From: Marinobacter bryozoorum
Lineage (GTDB): Bacteria; Pseudomonadota; Gammaproteobacteria; Pseudomonadales; Oleiphilaceae
Length of the DNA: 64,000 nt
Direction: 5' to 3'
Assembly: GCF_023156245.1 (NCBI RefSeq)
Contig: NZ_JAKZAH010000010.1
Span: 1-64,000, forward strand
The translations under genes were made by a program, and so were the position numbers. Under the pieces are notes generated by a model. The model had not been told where the DNA came from. It searched no databases and saw nothing but the letters and a program-made list of their open reading frames with translations. Shown here piece by piece: positions 1 to 8,432 of this stretch (positions are counted from its first letter, which is position 1; each line of letters begins with the position of its first letter).

Positions 1-71
1 GGCCGGATATATGGCAGCAACCTGTCCCTCATCAGACTCTGGAGCCTTGCAAACGGGGAGGAGACCATATA

Positions 72-89
72 TGGATTCCGTGGCAAAAA
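72..89. repeat. Fragment of the 28-bp inverted-repeat element
   Basis: The sequence TGGATTCCGTGGCAAAAA here matches, on the other strand, positions 19944-19961 at the outer edge of the inverted-repeat element at 19949-20099. It lies just beyond the 3' end of the SDR gene, so it looks like a remnant of the same dispersed repeat. Only one arm fragment is present. The rest of 1-96 shows nothing I can name. Confidence 0.5.
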
Positions 90-96
90 ACGCTCG

Positions 97-834
97 TCAG
101 GAAAGTGTAAGCCCCCCATCCACAATCAACGTCTGCCCCCGCATGTAGGAAGCCAGCGGTGAGGCCAGGAACAAGGCAGGTCCCGCCATTTCATGGGGCT
201 CGCCCATCCGCCCTACCGGAATGGCTGCCTCGGCCATCTGCTTGCGTTTCGGGTTGTCGGTGGTCACTTTCGTCATCTTGGTAGCGACAAACCCGGGTGC
301 AATGCCGTTGACCGCGATACCCTCGGGTGCCCAGGCCTCGCCAAGGGTGCGCACCAGTGCCACCGCCCCTGCCTTGGAGGCATTGTAGGCCGGGTTGCCC
401 TTGGTGGAATGGAACGCCGCCGTCGAACTTACAATGATCAACGAGCCCTGGCTTTCGGCAAGCTGGTCGTGGAACTTCATGGCGCAGGTCCGCAGGCTGT
501 TGAGGTTCACATTGATGACATGGTCCCATCCATCCCGCTCGAACTCGCCGCGCTTGTAGACCACCACACCCTGGCACAGGATCAGCACATCGAGTTTGTC
601 GAAGGCAGGCTGGACACGTTCAATCGCATCCATATCACCCACATCCACCTGCGTATAGTGCAGGCCGCCAAGATCCGAACCCTCGGCGGCATCATAGTCG
701 TCCGCCGACGCCCGCGTGCCCCATACATGTACCTCGGCGCCCCGGGCACGGAAAGCCTGGGCAATACCATTACCGATACCGCTGGAGCCGCCCACTACCA
801 GTACCGTCTTCCCGGTGTAGTCCAGATCGTTCAT
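97..834 (-). CDS. SDR family oxidoreductase
   Basis: A classical short-chain dehydrogenase/reductase of 245 aa, the usual length. The nucleotide-binding motif is GGSSGIG at residues 15-21 (first T replaced by G), with active-site Ser136/137 and the pair Tyr150/Lys154 in YNASK. The start has a good AGGAG site upstream. It is transcribed away from the acyl-CoA ligase at 986 across a control region containing a perfect palindrome. The family oxidises or reduces hydroxyl/keto groups with NAD(P). In this island it could act as the 3-hydroxyacyl-CoA dehydrogenase that follows the MaoC hydratase, since no classical FadB-type enzyme is present. That role is inferred. Confidence 0.85.
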   Translation of the reverse strand: MNDLDYTGKTVLVVGGSSGIGNGIAQAFRARGAEVHVWGTRASADDYDAAEGSDLGGLHYTQVDVGDMDAIERVQPAFDKLDVLILCQGVVVYKRGEFERDGWDHVINVNLNSLRTCAMKFHDQLAESQGSLIIVSSTAAFHSTKGNPAYNASKAGAVALVRTLGEAWAPEGIAVNGIAPGFVATKMTKVTTDNPKRKQMAEAAIPVGRMGEPHEMAGPALFLASPLASYMRGQTLIVDGGLTLS

Positions 835-900
835 TGTTGTTTTCTCCTGCCATTATGGAACATGGGTAGAACAATCCACGGTAATCAGCCCGTCGGAGCG

Positions 901-926
901 GAGCATCGTCCGATCCGACGATGCTC
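901..926. promoter_or_regulatory. Operator palindrome, site 1
   Basis: Arms GAGCATCGTC and GACGATGCTC are perfectly complementary around a 6-bp spacer, between divergent genes. The core is TCGTC-N6-GACGA at 906-921. It is the longest and most symmetrical of eight copies in the window (others at 7265, 8417, 15561, 15603, 26860, 26937 and 33997). Spacing and placement suggest a dimeric regulator, possibly TetR-like. Confidence 0.75.
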
Positions 927-985
927 GGACAAACGGCGCCCGTTAAGGTGAAAATCAACAACAATAAAAGGATTCCTGTCACGCC

Positions 986-2560
986 ATGATGCCTTCCGCC
1001 ATGCCCTCAGACCTGCTTACGCTCAAATCCCTTTATACCGGCGCCCTGAGCCGTTTCGGCAACCGTTGCGCCCTGACCATGAACGGGGACATGCTGACCT
1101 ATGAGGAATTGCTGCAGCAATCAATTCGCGCGGGCAATGGCCTGATTGACCTGGGCGTTCGCCCCGGTACACCGGTGGCCATTGCCATGGCCAACTGCCT
1201 GGAATTTGCCATTGCCGATCAGGGCGTGATCCAGGCCGGGGCCATCAAGGTGCCCCTGAACGATATGCTCAGTGATGATGAAGTGCTCTACATCCTGGCG
1301 GATGCTGGGGTCCGGGTAGCCATTGTGGATGCACGCCGGGTGGAGCTGCTGGAAGCAAAGCGCTCGCAACTGCCAGACCTCGACACCGTTATTGTGGTTG
1401 GTGACAGCGCCCCGTGCCCGACCGGGATGCTACCCTGGCAAGGCTTCCTGGCCCACGCACGTCCGGAATACACCCAGGTGGACATCACCCCGGACCAGCT
1501 CGCGTTTATTGGCTACACCGGGGGCACCACGGGCAAACCCAAGGGCGTGATGCACAGCCAGCAGAATGTCTACCTGAACCTGTTCTCTCACCTGACCGAA
1601 CTGGGACTGCAGGACGATGAACGACTATTGCTGACATCCCCGCTGCCCCACGCCGCTGGCATGCTGTTACTGACGGGCCTGCTCAAGGGCGCCACCCACT
1701 TTATCGAGCCCGGCTTCGATCCGACCACCGTGATCCGCCGGATCAGCGAAGATCGGGTAACCCTCACCTTTATGGTGCCCACCATGATCTACCGGTTACT
1801 GGACTGGCTCGACGAGCAGCCCGGCCCGGCACCGGATCTGGGCGCCCTGCGCACCATGCTGTACGGTGCCGCCCCGATAACCGTGGACCGCCTGCAGCAG
1901 GGCCTGGCCACCTTCGGCCCTGTTTTCATGCAGCTCTATGGCCAGACGGAAGCACCAAACTTCATCACCCGGCTACGCCGGGAAGACCACGACCCCGCGC
2001 ATCCCGAGCGCCTGCTCAGTTGCGGCCAGCCCGCAACTATGTCGAGGGTGCGAATCGTTGATGACCTGGGCAACGAAGTTCCGGTGGGTGAAAGCGGCGA
2101 AGTCACTACCCTGACCCCCTATAACATGCTGGGCTACCACCAGTTGCCGGAGAAAACCGCTTCCACACTGGTGGATGGCTGGGTACATACCGGGGATATT
2201 GGCCGGCTGGACGCCGAGGGGTATCTTTACCTGCTCGACCGCAAAAATGACATGATCATCAGTGGCGGCATGAACGTGTACACCTCGGAAGTTGAGAACG
2301 CCCTGCAGCCCTGTGAGGGCGTCGCCCAGGTGGCCGTGGTTGGGCTGCCAGACCCGGATTGGGGTGAAGCGGTGACTGCCTTTGTGGTACCCCAGCCCGA
2401 CACATCACCGGATACAGCCGAGCTGCTGGCCCACTGCAAGGCAACCCTGTCAAAATACAAGGTCCCCAAGGCCATTCACCTGGTCGACAGCCTTCCGGTG
2501 ACCGCTTACGGCAAACTCGACAAGAAAATCCTTCGTCAGCAGTGGAGTGAACCCAAATGA
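986..2560 (+). CDS. AMP-forming acyl-CoA ligase
   Basis: A 524-aa member of the ANL adenylating superfamily that joins a carboxylic acid to CoA through an acyl-AMP. Seen motifs are the phosphate-binding loop YTGGTTGKPKG (177-187), YGQTE (318-322), the hinge-side Asp404 in HTGD and the C-terminal catalytic Lys510 in YGKLDK. Two tandem ATG codons occur at the start and the upstream AAAGGA favours this region. It overlaps the next gene by 4 bp, so ligase, BtrH-like protein and thioesterase form one operon. Chain length or ring preference cannot be read from sequence. The palindrome at 901-926 lies about 60 bp upstream. Confidence 0.9.
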   Translation: MMPSAMPSDLLTLKSLYTGALSRFGNRCALTMNGDMLTYEELLQQSIRAGNGLIDLGVRPGTPVAIAMANCLEFAIADQGVIQAGAIKVPLNDMLSDDEVLYILADAGVRVAIVDARRVELLEAKRSQLPDLDTVIVVGDSAPCPTGMLPWQGFLAHARPEYTQVDITPDQLAFIGYTGGTTGKPKGVMHSQQNVYLNLFSHLTELGLQDDERLLLTSPLPHAAGMLLLTGLLKGATHFIEPGFDPTTVIRRISEDRVTLTFMVPTMIYRLLDWLDEQPGPAPDLGALRTMLYGAAPITVDRLQQGLATFGPVFMQLYGQTEAPNFITRLRREDHDPAHPERLLSCGQPATMSRVRIVDDLGNEVPVGESGEVTTLTPYNMLGYHQLPEKTASTLVDGWVHTGDIGRLDAEGYLYLLDRKNDMIISGGMNVYTSEVENALQPCEGVAQVAVVGLPDPDWGEAVTAFVVPQPDTSPDTAELLAHCKATLSKYKVPKAIHLVDSLPVTAYGKLDKKILRQQWSEPK

Positions 2561-3627
2561 GCCGAGTAATCATCGCCCCCTACCCCCACCAACTCGGCGG
2601 CCACTGCGGCTCAGGCGCCCTTCGAGACCTGCTGCACTGGGCCGCGCTGGGCTGGGACAACCTGCCCGGTGACGGATTACCGGGTGAGGGCCTGGTGTTC
2701 GGCCTTGGGGGCGGGCTGTCTTTTATGTATACCCGGTACCCCGGCCTCACCCCGCCCATATACCTGGTAGGCCGCAACGCCGATATGGAGCTGGATTTCT
2801 GCCGGCGGCTGAATATCGATACCCGCCGTCAGCAGACAGACGACCCACAGGAGGCCTGGCGCTCGGTAAAGGACGAGATAGACGCCGGCCACCCGGTCAT
2901 GGTCTGGTGCGATATTGCAGAGCTCCCCTACCTGCGGGTGCGGTTATCCAACACCCGCCACGATGTGGTGGTTATTGGTTACGATGACCGGCAGAACACC
3001 GTTTTCATCGTGGATAACGACCGGGAAGATATCCAGGAAGTGCCCATGGAGGCCTTCCGTCGGGCACACGGCTCCAATGGCTTTCCCGGCCCTAACCGGT
3101 TCGCCACCTATCCCATGCGTTTTCCGGCTCGGTTACCCGATCTGCTGACTTGCGCCCGGGAGGCCGCCGCCTCGGCTACGCGGGTGCTTGGCGGCGAAGA
3201 TGCCCTGCTGTTCGACGTATCCAGCCTGCCTGAAGGGAGCCTGGTGGCATCCGGCGTGGAGGGTGTCCAGGCATTCGCCGATGACATCATCACCTGGCCC
3301 TACCGCCTGGATCCCGATGAGCTGACTGCTGCCGTGAGAAGCATACCGGTGTTCGTGGAAAAGGCTGGCACAGGTGGGGGCTTCTTCCGCCGGCTGGAAG
3401 CCAGCTTCTGCCGGGACGTGGCCCATGCCACCGGCGACACTGCCTTCGCGACCGCTGCGGAGGCCTGTCAGCGCAGCGCTGACGCCTGGAGTGCTCTCGG
3501 GGAAATCGCCCGGGCAGAGCAACTGGACATCCAGGCCATCAGTGAAGCTGCCCACCAGCTGCCCGCCCTGGAACTGGACATGCAGCAGGCACTGGGACAG
3601 GCCAGCGAGCCTGGCCCGGCGAAGTAA
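2557..3627 (+). CDS. BtrH N-terminal domain / DUF4872-like protein
   Basis: A 356-aa protein with the papain-like BtrH N-terminal fold. Cys17 lies in GGHCGSG, His135 in TRHDVVVIGYD and acidic residues in VDND (153-156), in the order expected for a Cys-His-Asp triad. The C-terminal part resembles the DUF4872 segment that often follows. BtrH itself moves an acyl group from a carrier protein onto an aminoglycoside in butirosin synthesis. Here no antibiotic genes are nearby. The gene overlaps the ligase by ATGA and precedes a hotdog thioesterase, so it probably acts on an acyl thioester as acyltransferase or hydrolase. The substrate is unknown. Confidence 0.7.
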   Translation: MSRVIIAPYPHQLGGHCGSGALRDLLHWAALGWDNLPGDGLPGEGLVFGLGGGLSFMYTRYPGLTPPIYLVGRNADMELDFCRRLNIDTRRQQTDDPQEAWRSVKDEIDAGHPVMVWCDIAELPYLRVRLSNTRHDVVVIGYDDRQNTVFIVDNDREDIQEVPMEAFRRAHGSNGFPGPNRFATYPMRFPARLPDLLTCAREAAASATRVLGGEDALLFDVSSLPEGSLVASGVEGVQAFADDIITWPYRLDPDELTAAVRSIPVFVEKAGTGGGFFRRLEASFCRDVAHATGDTAFATAAEACQRSADAWSALGEIARAEQLDIQAISEAAHQLPALELDMQQALGQASEPGPAK

Positions 3628-3654
3628 CCAACCAACACAACGAGGAATCAACCG

Positions 3655-4083
3655 ATGGCAACCCAGGTCAGTGCTGACGAGCTACAGGCATTCATGAGCG
3701 GCGAGTTTCCCCAGGCGACCATCACCGTGGAAAGCGTGGATGACAACGAAGCCTGGGTCCGCCAGCCAGTGGACGAATCCCACCTGCGCCCCGGCGGCAC
3801 CGTGTCCGGCCCCACCATGATGGCAACCGCGGATACGGCCGCTTATGTAGTGGTACTGTCCCATATCGGCATCGTGCCCCTGGCGGTCACCAGCAACCTG
3901 AACATCAACTTCCTGCGCAAACCGGAATCCGGCAAGGCCCTGCTCGCCAGGGGCACCCTGCTCCACCTGGGCCGCCGCTCAGTGCTGACAGAGGTGAACA
4001 TCTACTCCGAAGGCCACCTCGAAAAGCCGGTAGCCCATGCAGTAGTCACCTACGCGATTCCTTCCTCCCATAAAACCAGCTGA
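3655..4083 (+). CDS. PaaI-like hotdog thioesterase
   Basis: A 142-aa single hotdog domain of the 4HBT/PaaI group. The segment HLRPGGTVSGPTMMATAD (43-60) holds the glycine-rich turn and an acidic residue (Asp60) typical of the family. These enzymes hydrolyse acyl-CoA thioesters in the cytoplasm and often free trapped CoA during catabolism of aromatic or fatty acids. It is the last gene of the ligase/BtrH-like operon, 27 bp after it, with GAGGAA as ribosome site. Specificity cannot be told. Confidence 0.8.
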   Translation: MATQVSADELQAFMSGEFPQATITVESVDDNEAWVRQPVDESHLRPGGTVSGPTMMATADTAAYVVVLSHIGIVPLAVTSNLNINFLRKPESGKALLARGTLLHLGRRSVLTEVNIYSEGHLEKPVAHAVVTYAIPSSHKTS

Positions 4084-4220
4084 AAGGGCGCAGCCATGCC
4101 CCCGGGGCCTGGTGTAGAGAACCGGGGAAATAGCACCGCGCAATATGTGTGATCTTGCGGCGTTTCACAGGCGCGGCATATAGCCTATTCTCCCGCTCAA
4201 GAACCGGCCCTTGAGACTCC

Positions 4221-4893
4221 CGCTCACCCTGAGCCTGTCGAAGGAATAACGAAAAGGCGCTGGTAGTCGGCGGCCAAATCACCCTTCGACGAGCTCAGGG
4301 TGAACGGAGCCTGAATCGAAGGGGGCAAAACGAGATTCCTACGACCAAACCCCGCTCACCCTGAGCCTGTCGAAGGGAGCCCGTCGAAGGGGGCTTGTCG
4401 AAAGGCCTTTAACCAGGGAAACCAACGAGGCGTTCATGACGTTCTGGGTATACATTCTCCGTTGTGCAGACTACAGCTACTACACCGGCCACACTGATAA
4501 CCTCGACCAACGTATTGAGCAACACAAGTTCCGCACCTTCCCAACCTGCTATACCGCCAGCCGGCTCCCGGTAGAGCTGGTTTTCAGTCAACCATTCCCT
4601 ACACGGGACGAAGCCCTGGCCTGCGAACGGCGGATAAAGGGCTGGAGCCGAAAGAAGAAAGAGGCAATGATTACTGGTGACTGGAGAAGGGTGTCTGAGC
4701 TGGCGAGGAACACCCTTCGACAGGCTCAGGGTGAACGGTCCCTTGAATAACACCAAGCCAAAGCCAGGATCGGTACGGCCACTCCCCGTTCGCCCTGAGC
4801 TTGTCGAAGGGCAGCCAGAAAAGCAACAAGGCCGGCGAGCGGAAAAGTCTCAGAACTGGTGGGAGCCACCCTTCGACAGGCTCAGGGTGAGCG
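4221..4893. repeat. Six palindromic CCCTTCGACARGCTCAGGG repeats around a nuclease gene
   Basis: Six copies of an about 25-bp imperfect palindrome (family CACCCTTCGACAGGCTCAGGG) lie at 4221-4244, 4280-4307, 4353-4377, 4711-4738, 4786-4812 and 4867-4893, plus a degenerate piece at 4381-4405. Their orientations alternate strictly: minus, plus, minus, plus, minus, plus. This repeat type is dispersed in many proteobacteria. The copies surround, and in one case form the end of, a GIY-YIG gene. The two gaps without other genes (4084-4435 and 4751-4953) hold little besides these repeats. Confidence 0.85.
4436..4750 (+). CDS. GIY-YIG nuclease superfamily protein
   Basis: A 104-aa single-domain GIY-YIG protein of the YhbQ/UPF0213 size class. 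The two signature strands are VYI (5-7) and YYTG (15-18), followed by Arg26 and the metal-binding Glu64 in CERRIKGW. The family cuts DNA. The last dozen residues, from about residue 92, are encoded by one copy of the palindromic repeat (4711-4738), so the repeat has become the 3' end of the gene. This is the only gene in the window placed inside such an array. It may be a repeat-associated nuclease, but that is inference. Confidence 0.85.
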   Translation: MTFWVYILRCADYSYYTGHTDNLDQRIEQHKFRTFPTCYTASRLPVELVFSQPFPTRDEALACERRIKGWSRKKKEAMITGDWRRVSELARNTLRQAQGERSLE

Positions 4894-4953
4894 GTATCAG
4901 GCGGCACGCGGGGCAGTGCTGGGGCGGCTTATCCCAGGTGGCTTAGACCGGTG

Positions 4954-6003
4954 TCAGCGCACCCAGCCCAGAGCCCGTTCGAACAGCGCTACGGTGCTGG
5001 CGTGTAGCAGGTCGCCCGTGGCTTTCGGGGCCTTACCCGCGCAGGCGCGGGCGTGGGTTCCCTCCAGGATAATACCAAGCTTGTAGCAGGCGAGTACCGC
5101 GTACCAGTCAATGCTGGACGTATCCCGATGGGTACGGGCGCGGTAATGTTCAACCAGCTCATCGGCATCCGGAAAGCCTTCCCAGGGCTGAATGCGGAAA
5201 CCTTCTATGGTGTCGTCGGCCGGTGTTTCCCCTGGCCAGGTGGCCAGTAGCCAACCCAGGTCGAGCAACGGGTCACCGATTGTAGTCAGTTCCCAGTCCA
5301 CAATCGCCGCCAGTTCGCCACTGTCGTGACGGTACATGACGTTACCAAGGTGGTAGTCACCGTGGATGATACCCGGCTCAAAGGACGAAGGCCGGTGACG
5401 ATCCAGCCAGCCAGCGACGGTCTCCACACCGGGAATGGCCTGCGGGCCGGACCAGCCGGGGAAGTCTCCGTAACCCTTGAGCTGCTGGCGCCAGCGATTC
5501 ACCTGGCGCTCAAGGTAATTGTCCGGTTTGCCAAACCCGGTAAGGCCAACAGCCTGGTAATCCACCGCGCCCAGGGCAGTGATCCCCTCCACCAGCGACA
5601 GGCCCATGCGGTGCCGGATCGCCGCATCCGAAGCGTGGAGTTCCGGCAGGCCATTCACCGGCGCAAAGCCTTCCACCGGCTCCATCAGATAGAAAGCGGC
5701 ACCAAGCACCGCTTCGTCAGGGCAACCGGCCACAAGCCGGGGATGTGGCACGTCAGAGTCCGCCAGCGCCTCGAGCATGCGCATTTCACGGCGCATGGTT
5801 TCGTTGGAATTGGCGCGAAGATGCGGCGGCGGCCGCCGAAGCACAAGGCTTCGCCCGTTGTAGTCAAAGCGCAGGAGGAGGTTCTGGGTACCACCCCCAA
5901 GCAAGTGCGCACCGGTGACCTCACCGTCGCCAAGCCCCTGCCCGGCCATCCATTTAGCCAGTTTTCCGGTATCGATATATGCCTGCCAGTCCATAGGTCT
6001 CAT
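4954..6003 (-). CDS. APH-family phosphotransferase (LvaA/ACAD10 kinase-like)
   Basis: A 349-aa aminoglycoside-phosphotransferase-fold protein. The catalytic loop is HGDYHLGN (214-221, Asp216) and the metal-binding Asp236 lies in VDWELT. It is the second gene of a two-gene operon, starting 6 bp after the acyl-CoA dehydrogenase ends. Known relatives fused or linked to such dehydrogenases (the kinase parts of ACAD10/ACAD11, and LvaA of the levulinate pathway) phosphorylate 4-hydroxyacyl-CoA so that the dehydrogenase partner can remove the phosphate. That gives a reasonable but unproven role. A sugar or antibiotic kinase is less likely in this setting. Confidence 0.8.
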   Translation of the reverse strand: MRPMDWQAYIDTGKLAKWMAGQGLGDGEVTGAHLLGGGTQNLLLRFDYNGRSLVLRRPPPHLRANSNETMRREMRMLEALADSDVPHPRLVAGCPDEAVLGAAFYLMEPVEGFAPVNGLPELHASDAAIRHRMGLSLVEGITALGAVDYQAVGLTGFGKPDNYLERQVNRWRQQLKGYGDFPGWSGPQAIPGVETVAGWLDRHRPSSFEPGIIHGDYHLGNVMYRHDSGELAAIVDWELTTIGDPLLDLGWLLATWPGETPADDTIEGFRIQPWEGFPDADELVEHYRARTHRDTSSIDWYAVLACYKLGIILEGTHARACAGKAPKATGDLLHASTVALFERALGWVR

Positions 6004-6009
6004 CCCCGA

Positions 6010-7188
6010 TTATTGCGCTCGCCCCAGCATATCGCGAGCAATGACTTCCTTCATGATTTCAGAAGTACCGGCATAGACTGTCTGTACCCGGGCATCCACA
6101 TAGAACCGGGAGATTGGATATTCGACCGTATAACCGTAACCACCGAACAGCTGCATACAGCGATCGATACAGCTGCATTGCATCTCGGTGAGTTGCAACT
6201 TGATCACAGCGGCATCCACCGCAGTCATTTCGCCGGCCAGGTAACGCTGCAGGCACTGGTTGTAATACCCGCGCCCCATATCCAGGTCTGCCCGAACCTG
6301 TGCCAGGGTAAACCGGGTGTTCTGGAAATCCGCAATGCGCTGACCAAACGCCCGGCGATCCTGCACATAGTCCAGTGTCAGCTGCAGGGCCCCCTCGATG
6401 GCTCCCAGCGCTTGGGCAGCAACGCCCAGACGTTCACGGGGCAGCTCCTGCATCAGATAGCCAAAGCCCTTGCCGGCCTCACCCAGCAGGGCATCGTCCG
6501 GAACGACCAGGTCATCGAAGAACAGCTCAGCGGTATCGCTGGCGTGCTGGCCAATCTTGCGGATCGACTTGCCACGAGAGAATCCTGGCAGGGTGGTATC
6601 AACCATGAACAGTGACACCCCGCGAGCCCCGGCACCGGGATCCGTCTTGGCACAGACAATAACCATGTCCGCCAGGATACCGTTGGTTATAAAAACCTTG
6701 GCGCCGTTGATTTTCCAGCCTCCATCCACTTTCTGGGCGGAGGTACGCATACCGGCCAGGTCACTGCCGGCACCCGGTTCCGTCATGGCAATCGCGCCCA
6801 GCACCTCGCCACTTGCCATCTGCGGCAGCCAATGGGCCTTTTGCGCGTCGGTGCCCAGCCGTTCAATGTAGGGAATAACAATATTTGAATGGATGTTGTA
6901 GCCACCGGTCAGCCCCCCGAAACCCTGCCGTGATATTTCCTCAACGATCATCAGGCAGATATCCGGCCCTGCGTCAGAGCCGCCGTATTCCTCGGGAAGG
7001 TCCACGCCAAGCAGGCCAGCCTCGCCCAGCTTGCTCCAGAGTTCCCTGGGAACCTGGTGGGCTTCCTCCCAGCTTTCATAGTAGGGCGCGACTTCCTGCT
7101 GGAGAATGCGCCGCACCATATCAAGAAACAGGGTGCCGTCTTCGCGCTCAGTGGCTGCCACGCCGGGGGTAGTCTTTACAGTCGTCAT
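6010..7188 (-). CDS. Acyl-CoA dehydrogenase
   Basis: A 392-aa FAD-dependent acyl-CoA dehydrogenase with the family segment AMTEPGAGSDLAGMRT (134-149). The usual C-terminal catalytic Glu is absent (YAGTSEI instead of YEGT). A Glu at 252 in LPRERLG fits the helix-G base of isovaleryl- and long-chain-type enzymes. It removes hydrogens at C2-C3 of an acyl-CoA. It is first in an operon with the APH kinase and starts after an AAGGA site, with operator site 2 about 80 bp upstream. Together with the kinase it may form a split ACAD10/11-like pair. Confidence 0.9.
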   Translation of the reverse strand: MTTVKTTPGVAATEREDGTLFLDMVRRILQQEVAPYYESWEEAHQVPRELWSKLGEAGLLGVDLPEEYGGSDAGPDICLMIVEEISRQGFGGLTGGYNIHSNIVIPYIERLGTDAQKAHWLPQMASGEVLGAIAMTEPGAGSDLAGMRTSAQKVDGGWKINGAKVFITNGILADMVIVCAKTDPGAGARGVSLFMVDTTLPGFSRGKSIRKIGQHASDTAELFFDDLVVPDDALLGEAGKGFGYLMQELPRERLGVAAQALGAIEGALQLTLDYVQDRRAFGQRIADFQNTRFTLAQVRADLDMGRGYYNQCLQRYLAGEMTAVDAAVIKLQLTEMQCSCIDRCMQLFGGYGYTVEYPISRFYVDARVQTVYAGTSEIMKEVIARDMLGRAQ

Positions 7189-7264
7189 GGTTGCTGGTCC
7201 TTGTCGTTCTTATGGGCAAACACTCTTGACCGACTATCTTATTCCCTCCGTCCATCAGAATAAC

Positions 7265-7280
7265 TCGTCAGAACCGACGA
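7265..7280. promoter_or_regulatory. Operator palindrome, site 2
   Basis: TCGTC-AGAACC-GACGA lies between the divergent acyl-CoA dehydrogenase (start 7188) and the flavoprotein gene (start 7351). It has the same arms and 6-bp spacing as the other seven sites and can serve both directions. Confidence 0.7.
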
Positions 7281-7350
7281 ATGGCACAGCGGTCAATCGT
7301 GCCACTATGCAGGGGAACGCTTTGAAACAATAAACCTGGAGATTGTCATC

Positions 7351-8289
7351 ATGGCTATTCCCGCTTCCTTCCAGGGCCGGCTCAAAGTCCCGGCCATTGC
7401 TGCACCCATGTTTCTCACGTCCGGTCCGGACCTGGTGGTGGAAACCTGCCTCAACGGTGTCGTAGGCACCTTTCCTGCCCTCAACCAGCGCTCTACCGAG
7501 GGCTTTGTCGAGTGGCTGGAAGAAATTGAACGGCGCCTTGAAGGCAAGGATGCTGCGCCCTATGGGGTCAACCTGATTGTTCACCGCTCCAACCCCCGCC
7601 TGCAGGCAGACCTGGAGCAGGTCGTAAAATACAAGGTGCCGCTGGTGATCACCTCACTGGGCGCGGTGCCTGAAGTGGTAAAAGCGGTGCATTCCTACGG
7701 TGGCCTGGTGTTCCATGACGTCATCAACCGCCGCCATGCGGAGAAGGCCGCCGAGGCTGGTGTGGATGGCATTATCGCAGTGTCTGCAGGCGCTGGTGGC
7801 CATGCAGGCACCGTGAGCCCGTTTGCGCTGGTGCAGGAAATCCGCCAGGTGTTCGACGGCACCGTGATCCTCGCCGGCAGTATCAGCACCGGCGCCCAGG
7901 TCGCGGCATCACGGCTTATGGGGGCTGACCTCGCCTATCTTGGCACCCGCTTCCTGGCGACCAGGGAGTCCATGGTACAGCCCGAGTACAAGGCGATGGT
8001 TCGTGACACCCATGCCGCCGATATCGTCTACACCCCCAAGGTCTCCGGAGTGAACGCCAATTTCCTTCGGCCCAGCATAGAAGCGGCCGGCCTGGACCTG
8101 GCCAGCGACGAAGCCCATGGCGGCCTCGATATGGAGAACGAGGCCAAGGCCTGGAAGAACGTCTGGTCCGCCGGACATGGTGTCGGCGCTATCCAGGATG
8201 ACCCGTCCGCAGCGGAGCTGTGTCAGCGCCTGGCAGCGGAATACCGGACTGCCATGAAACAGGCCTGCAACGATGAGTTCGCCGGCTAA
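7351..8289 (+). CDS. Nitronate monooxygenase-like FMN oxidoreductase
   Basis: A 312-aa TIM-barrel flavoprotein of the NMO / 2-nitropropane dioxygenase family. Seen features are GAGGHAGTVSPFAL (147-160, His151 at the active site), GSISTG (176-181) and GADLAYLGTRFL (191-202) for FMN phosphate binding. The family covers nitronate oxidation, NAD(P)H:quinone reduction and FabK-type enoyl reduction, so the reaction here is open. In a fatty-acid island an enoyl reductase or detoxifying role is possible. It is transcribed alone from operator site 2. A GC-rich stem-loop (8302-8330) without a T-run follows. Confidence 0.8.
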   Translation: MAIPASFQGRLKVPAIAAPMFLTSGPDLVVETCLNGVVGTFPALNQRSTEGFVEWLEEIERRLEGKDAAPYGVNLIVHRSNPRLQADLEQVVKYKVPLVITSLGAVPEVVKAVHSYGGLVFHDVINRRHAEKAAEAGVDGIIAVSAGAGGHAGTVSPFALVQEIRQVFDGTVILAGSISTGAQVAASRLMGADLAYLGTRFLATRESMVQPEYKAMVRDTHAADIVYTPKVSGVNANFLRPSIEAAGLDLASDEAHGGLDMENEAKAWKNVWSAGHGVGAIQDDPSAAELCQRLAAEYRTAMKQACNDEFAG

Positions 8290-8416
8290 CTGAACTCCAC
8301 CCGGGAGCCACCCAGCAGGGGCGGCTCCCGCCCCCTCTCTGATCCTCGCCCCAGCCATTACGGCCGCACTCATCCAGGCCTGCCCCGGCTATCGGTTAAC
8401 CCCAAAACTGCACAAT

Positions 8417-8432
8417 TCGTCGTTTCCGACGA
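8417..8432. promoter_or_regulatory. Operator palindrome, site 3
   Basis: TCGTC-GTTTCC-GACGA lies about 155 bp upstream of the first TRAP-type binding protein. The rest of the 298-bp gap (8290-8587) holds a stem-loop after the flavoprotein gene and a leader with CAGGAGAT as ribosome site for the next gene. Confidence 0.7.

Noticed and set aside
71..148. Short plus-strand peptide gene starting with ATG after GGAGGAG
   Set aside because: Only about 25 codons, running antisense into the end of the SDR gene and built partly from the repeat fragment; no sign of selection can be seen.
5326..6615. A 429-aa open frame on the plus strand opposite the APH kinase and dehydrogenase
   Set aside because: It lies antisense to two well-supported genes, has no recognisable domain and arises from GC-rich third positions. 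Similar antisense frames at 9952-11346, 22690-23949, 31129-32400, 34117-35280, 46328-47527, 50949-52094 and 56800-58230 were rejected for the same reason.
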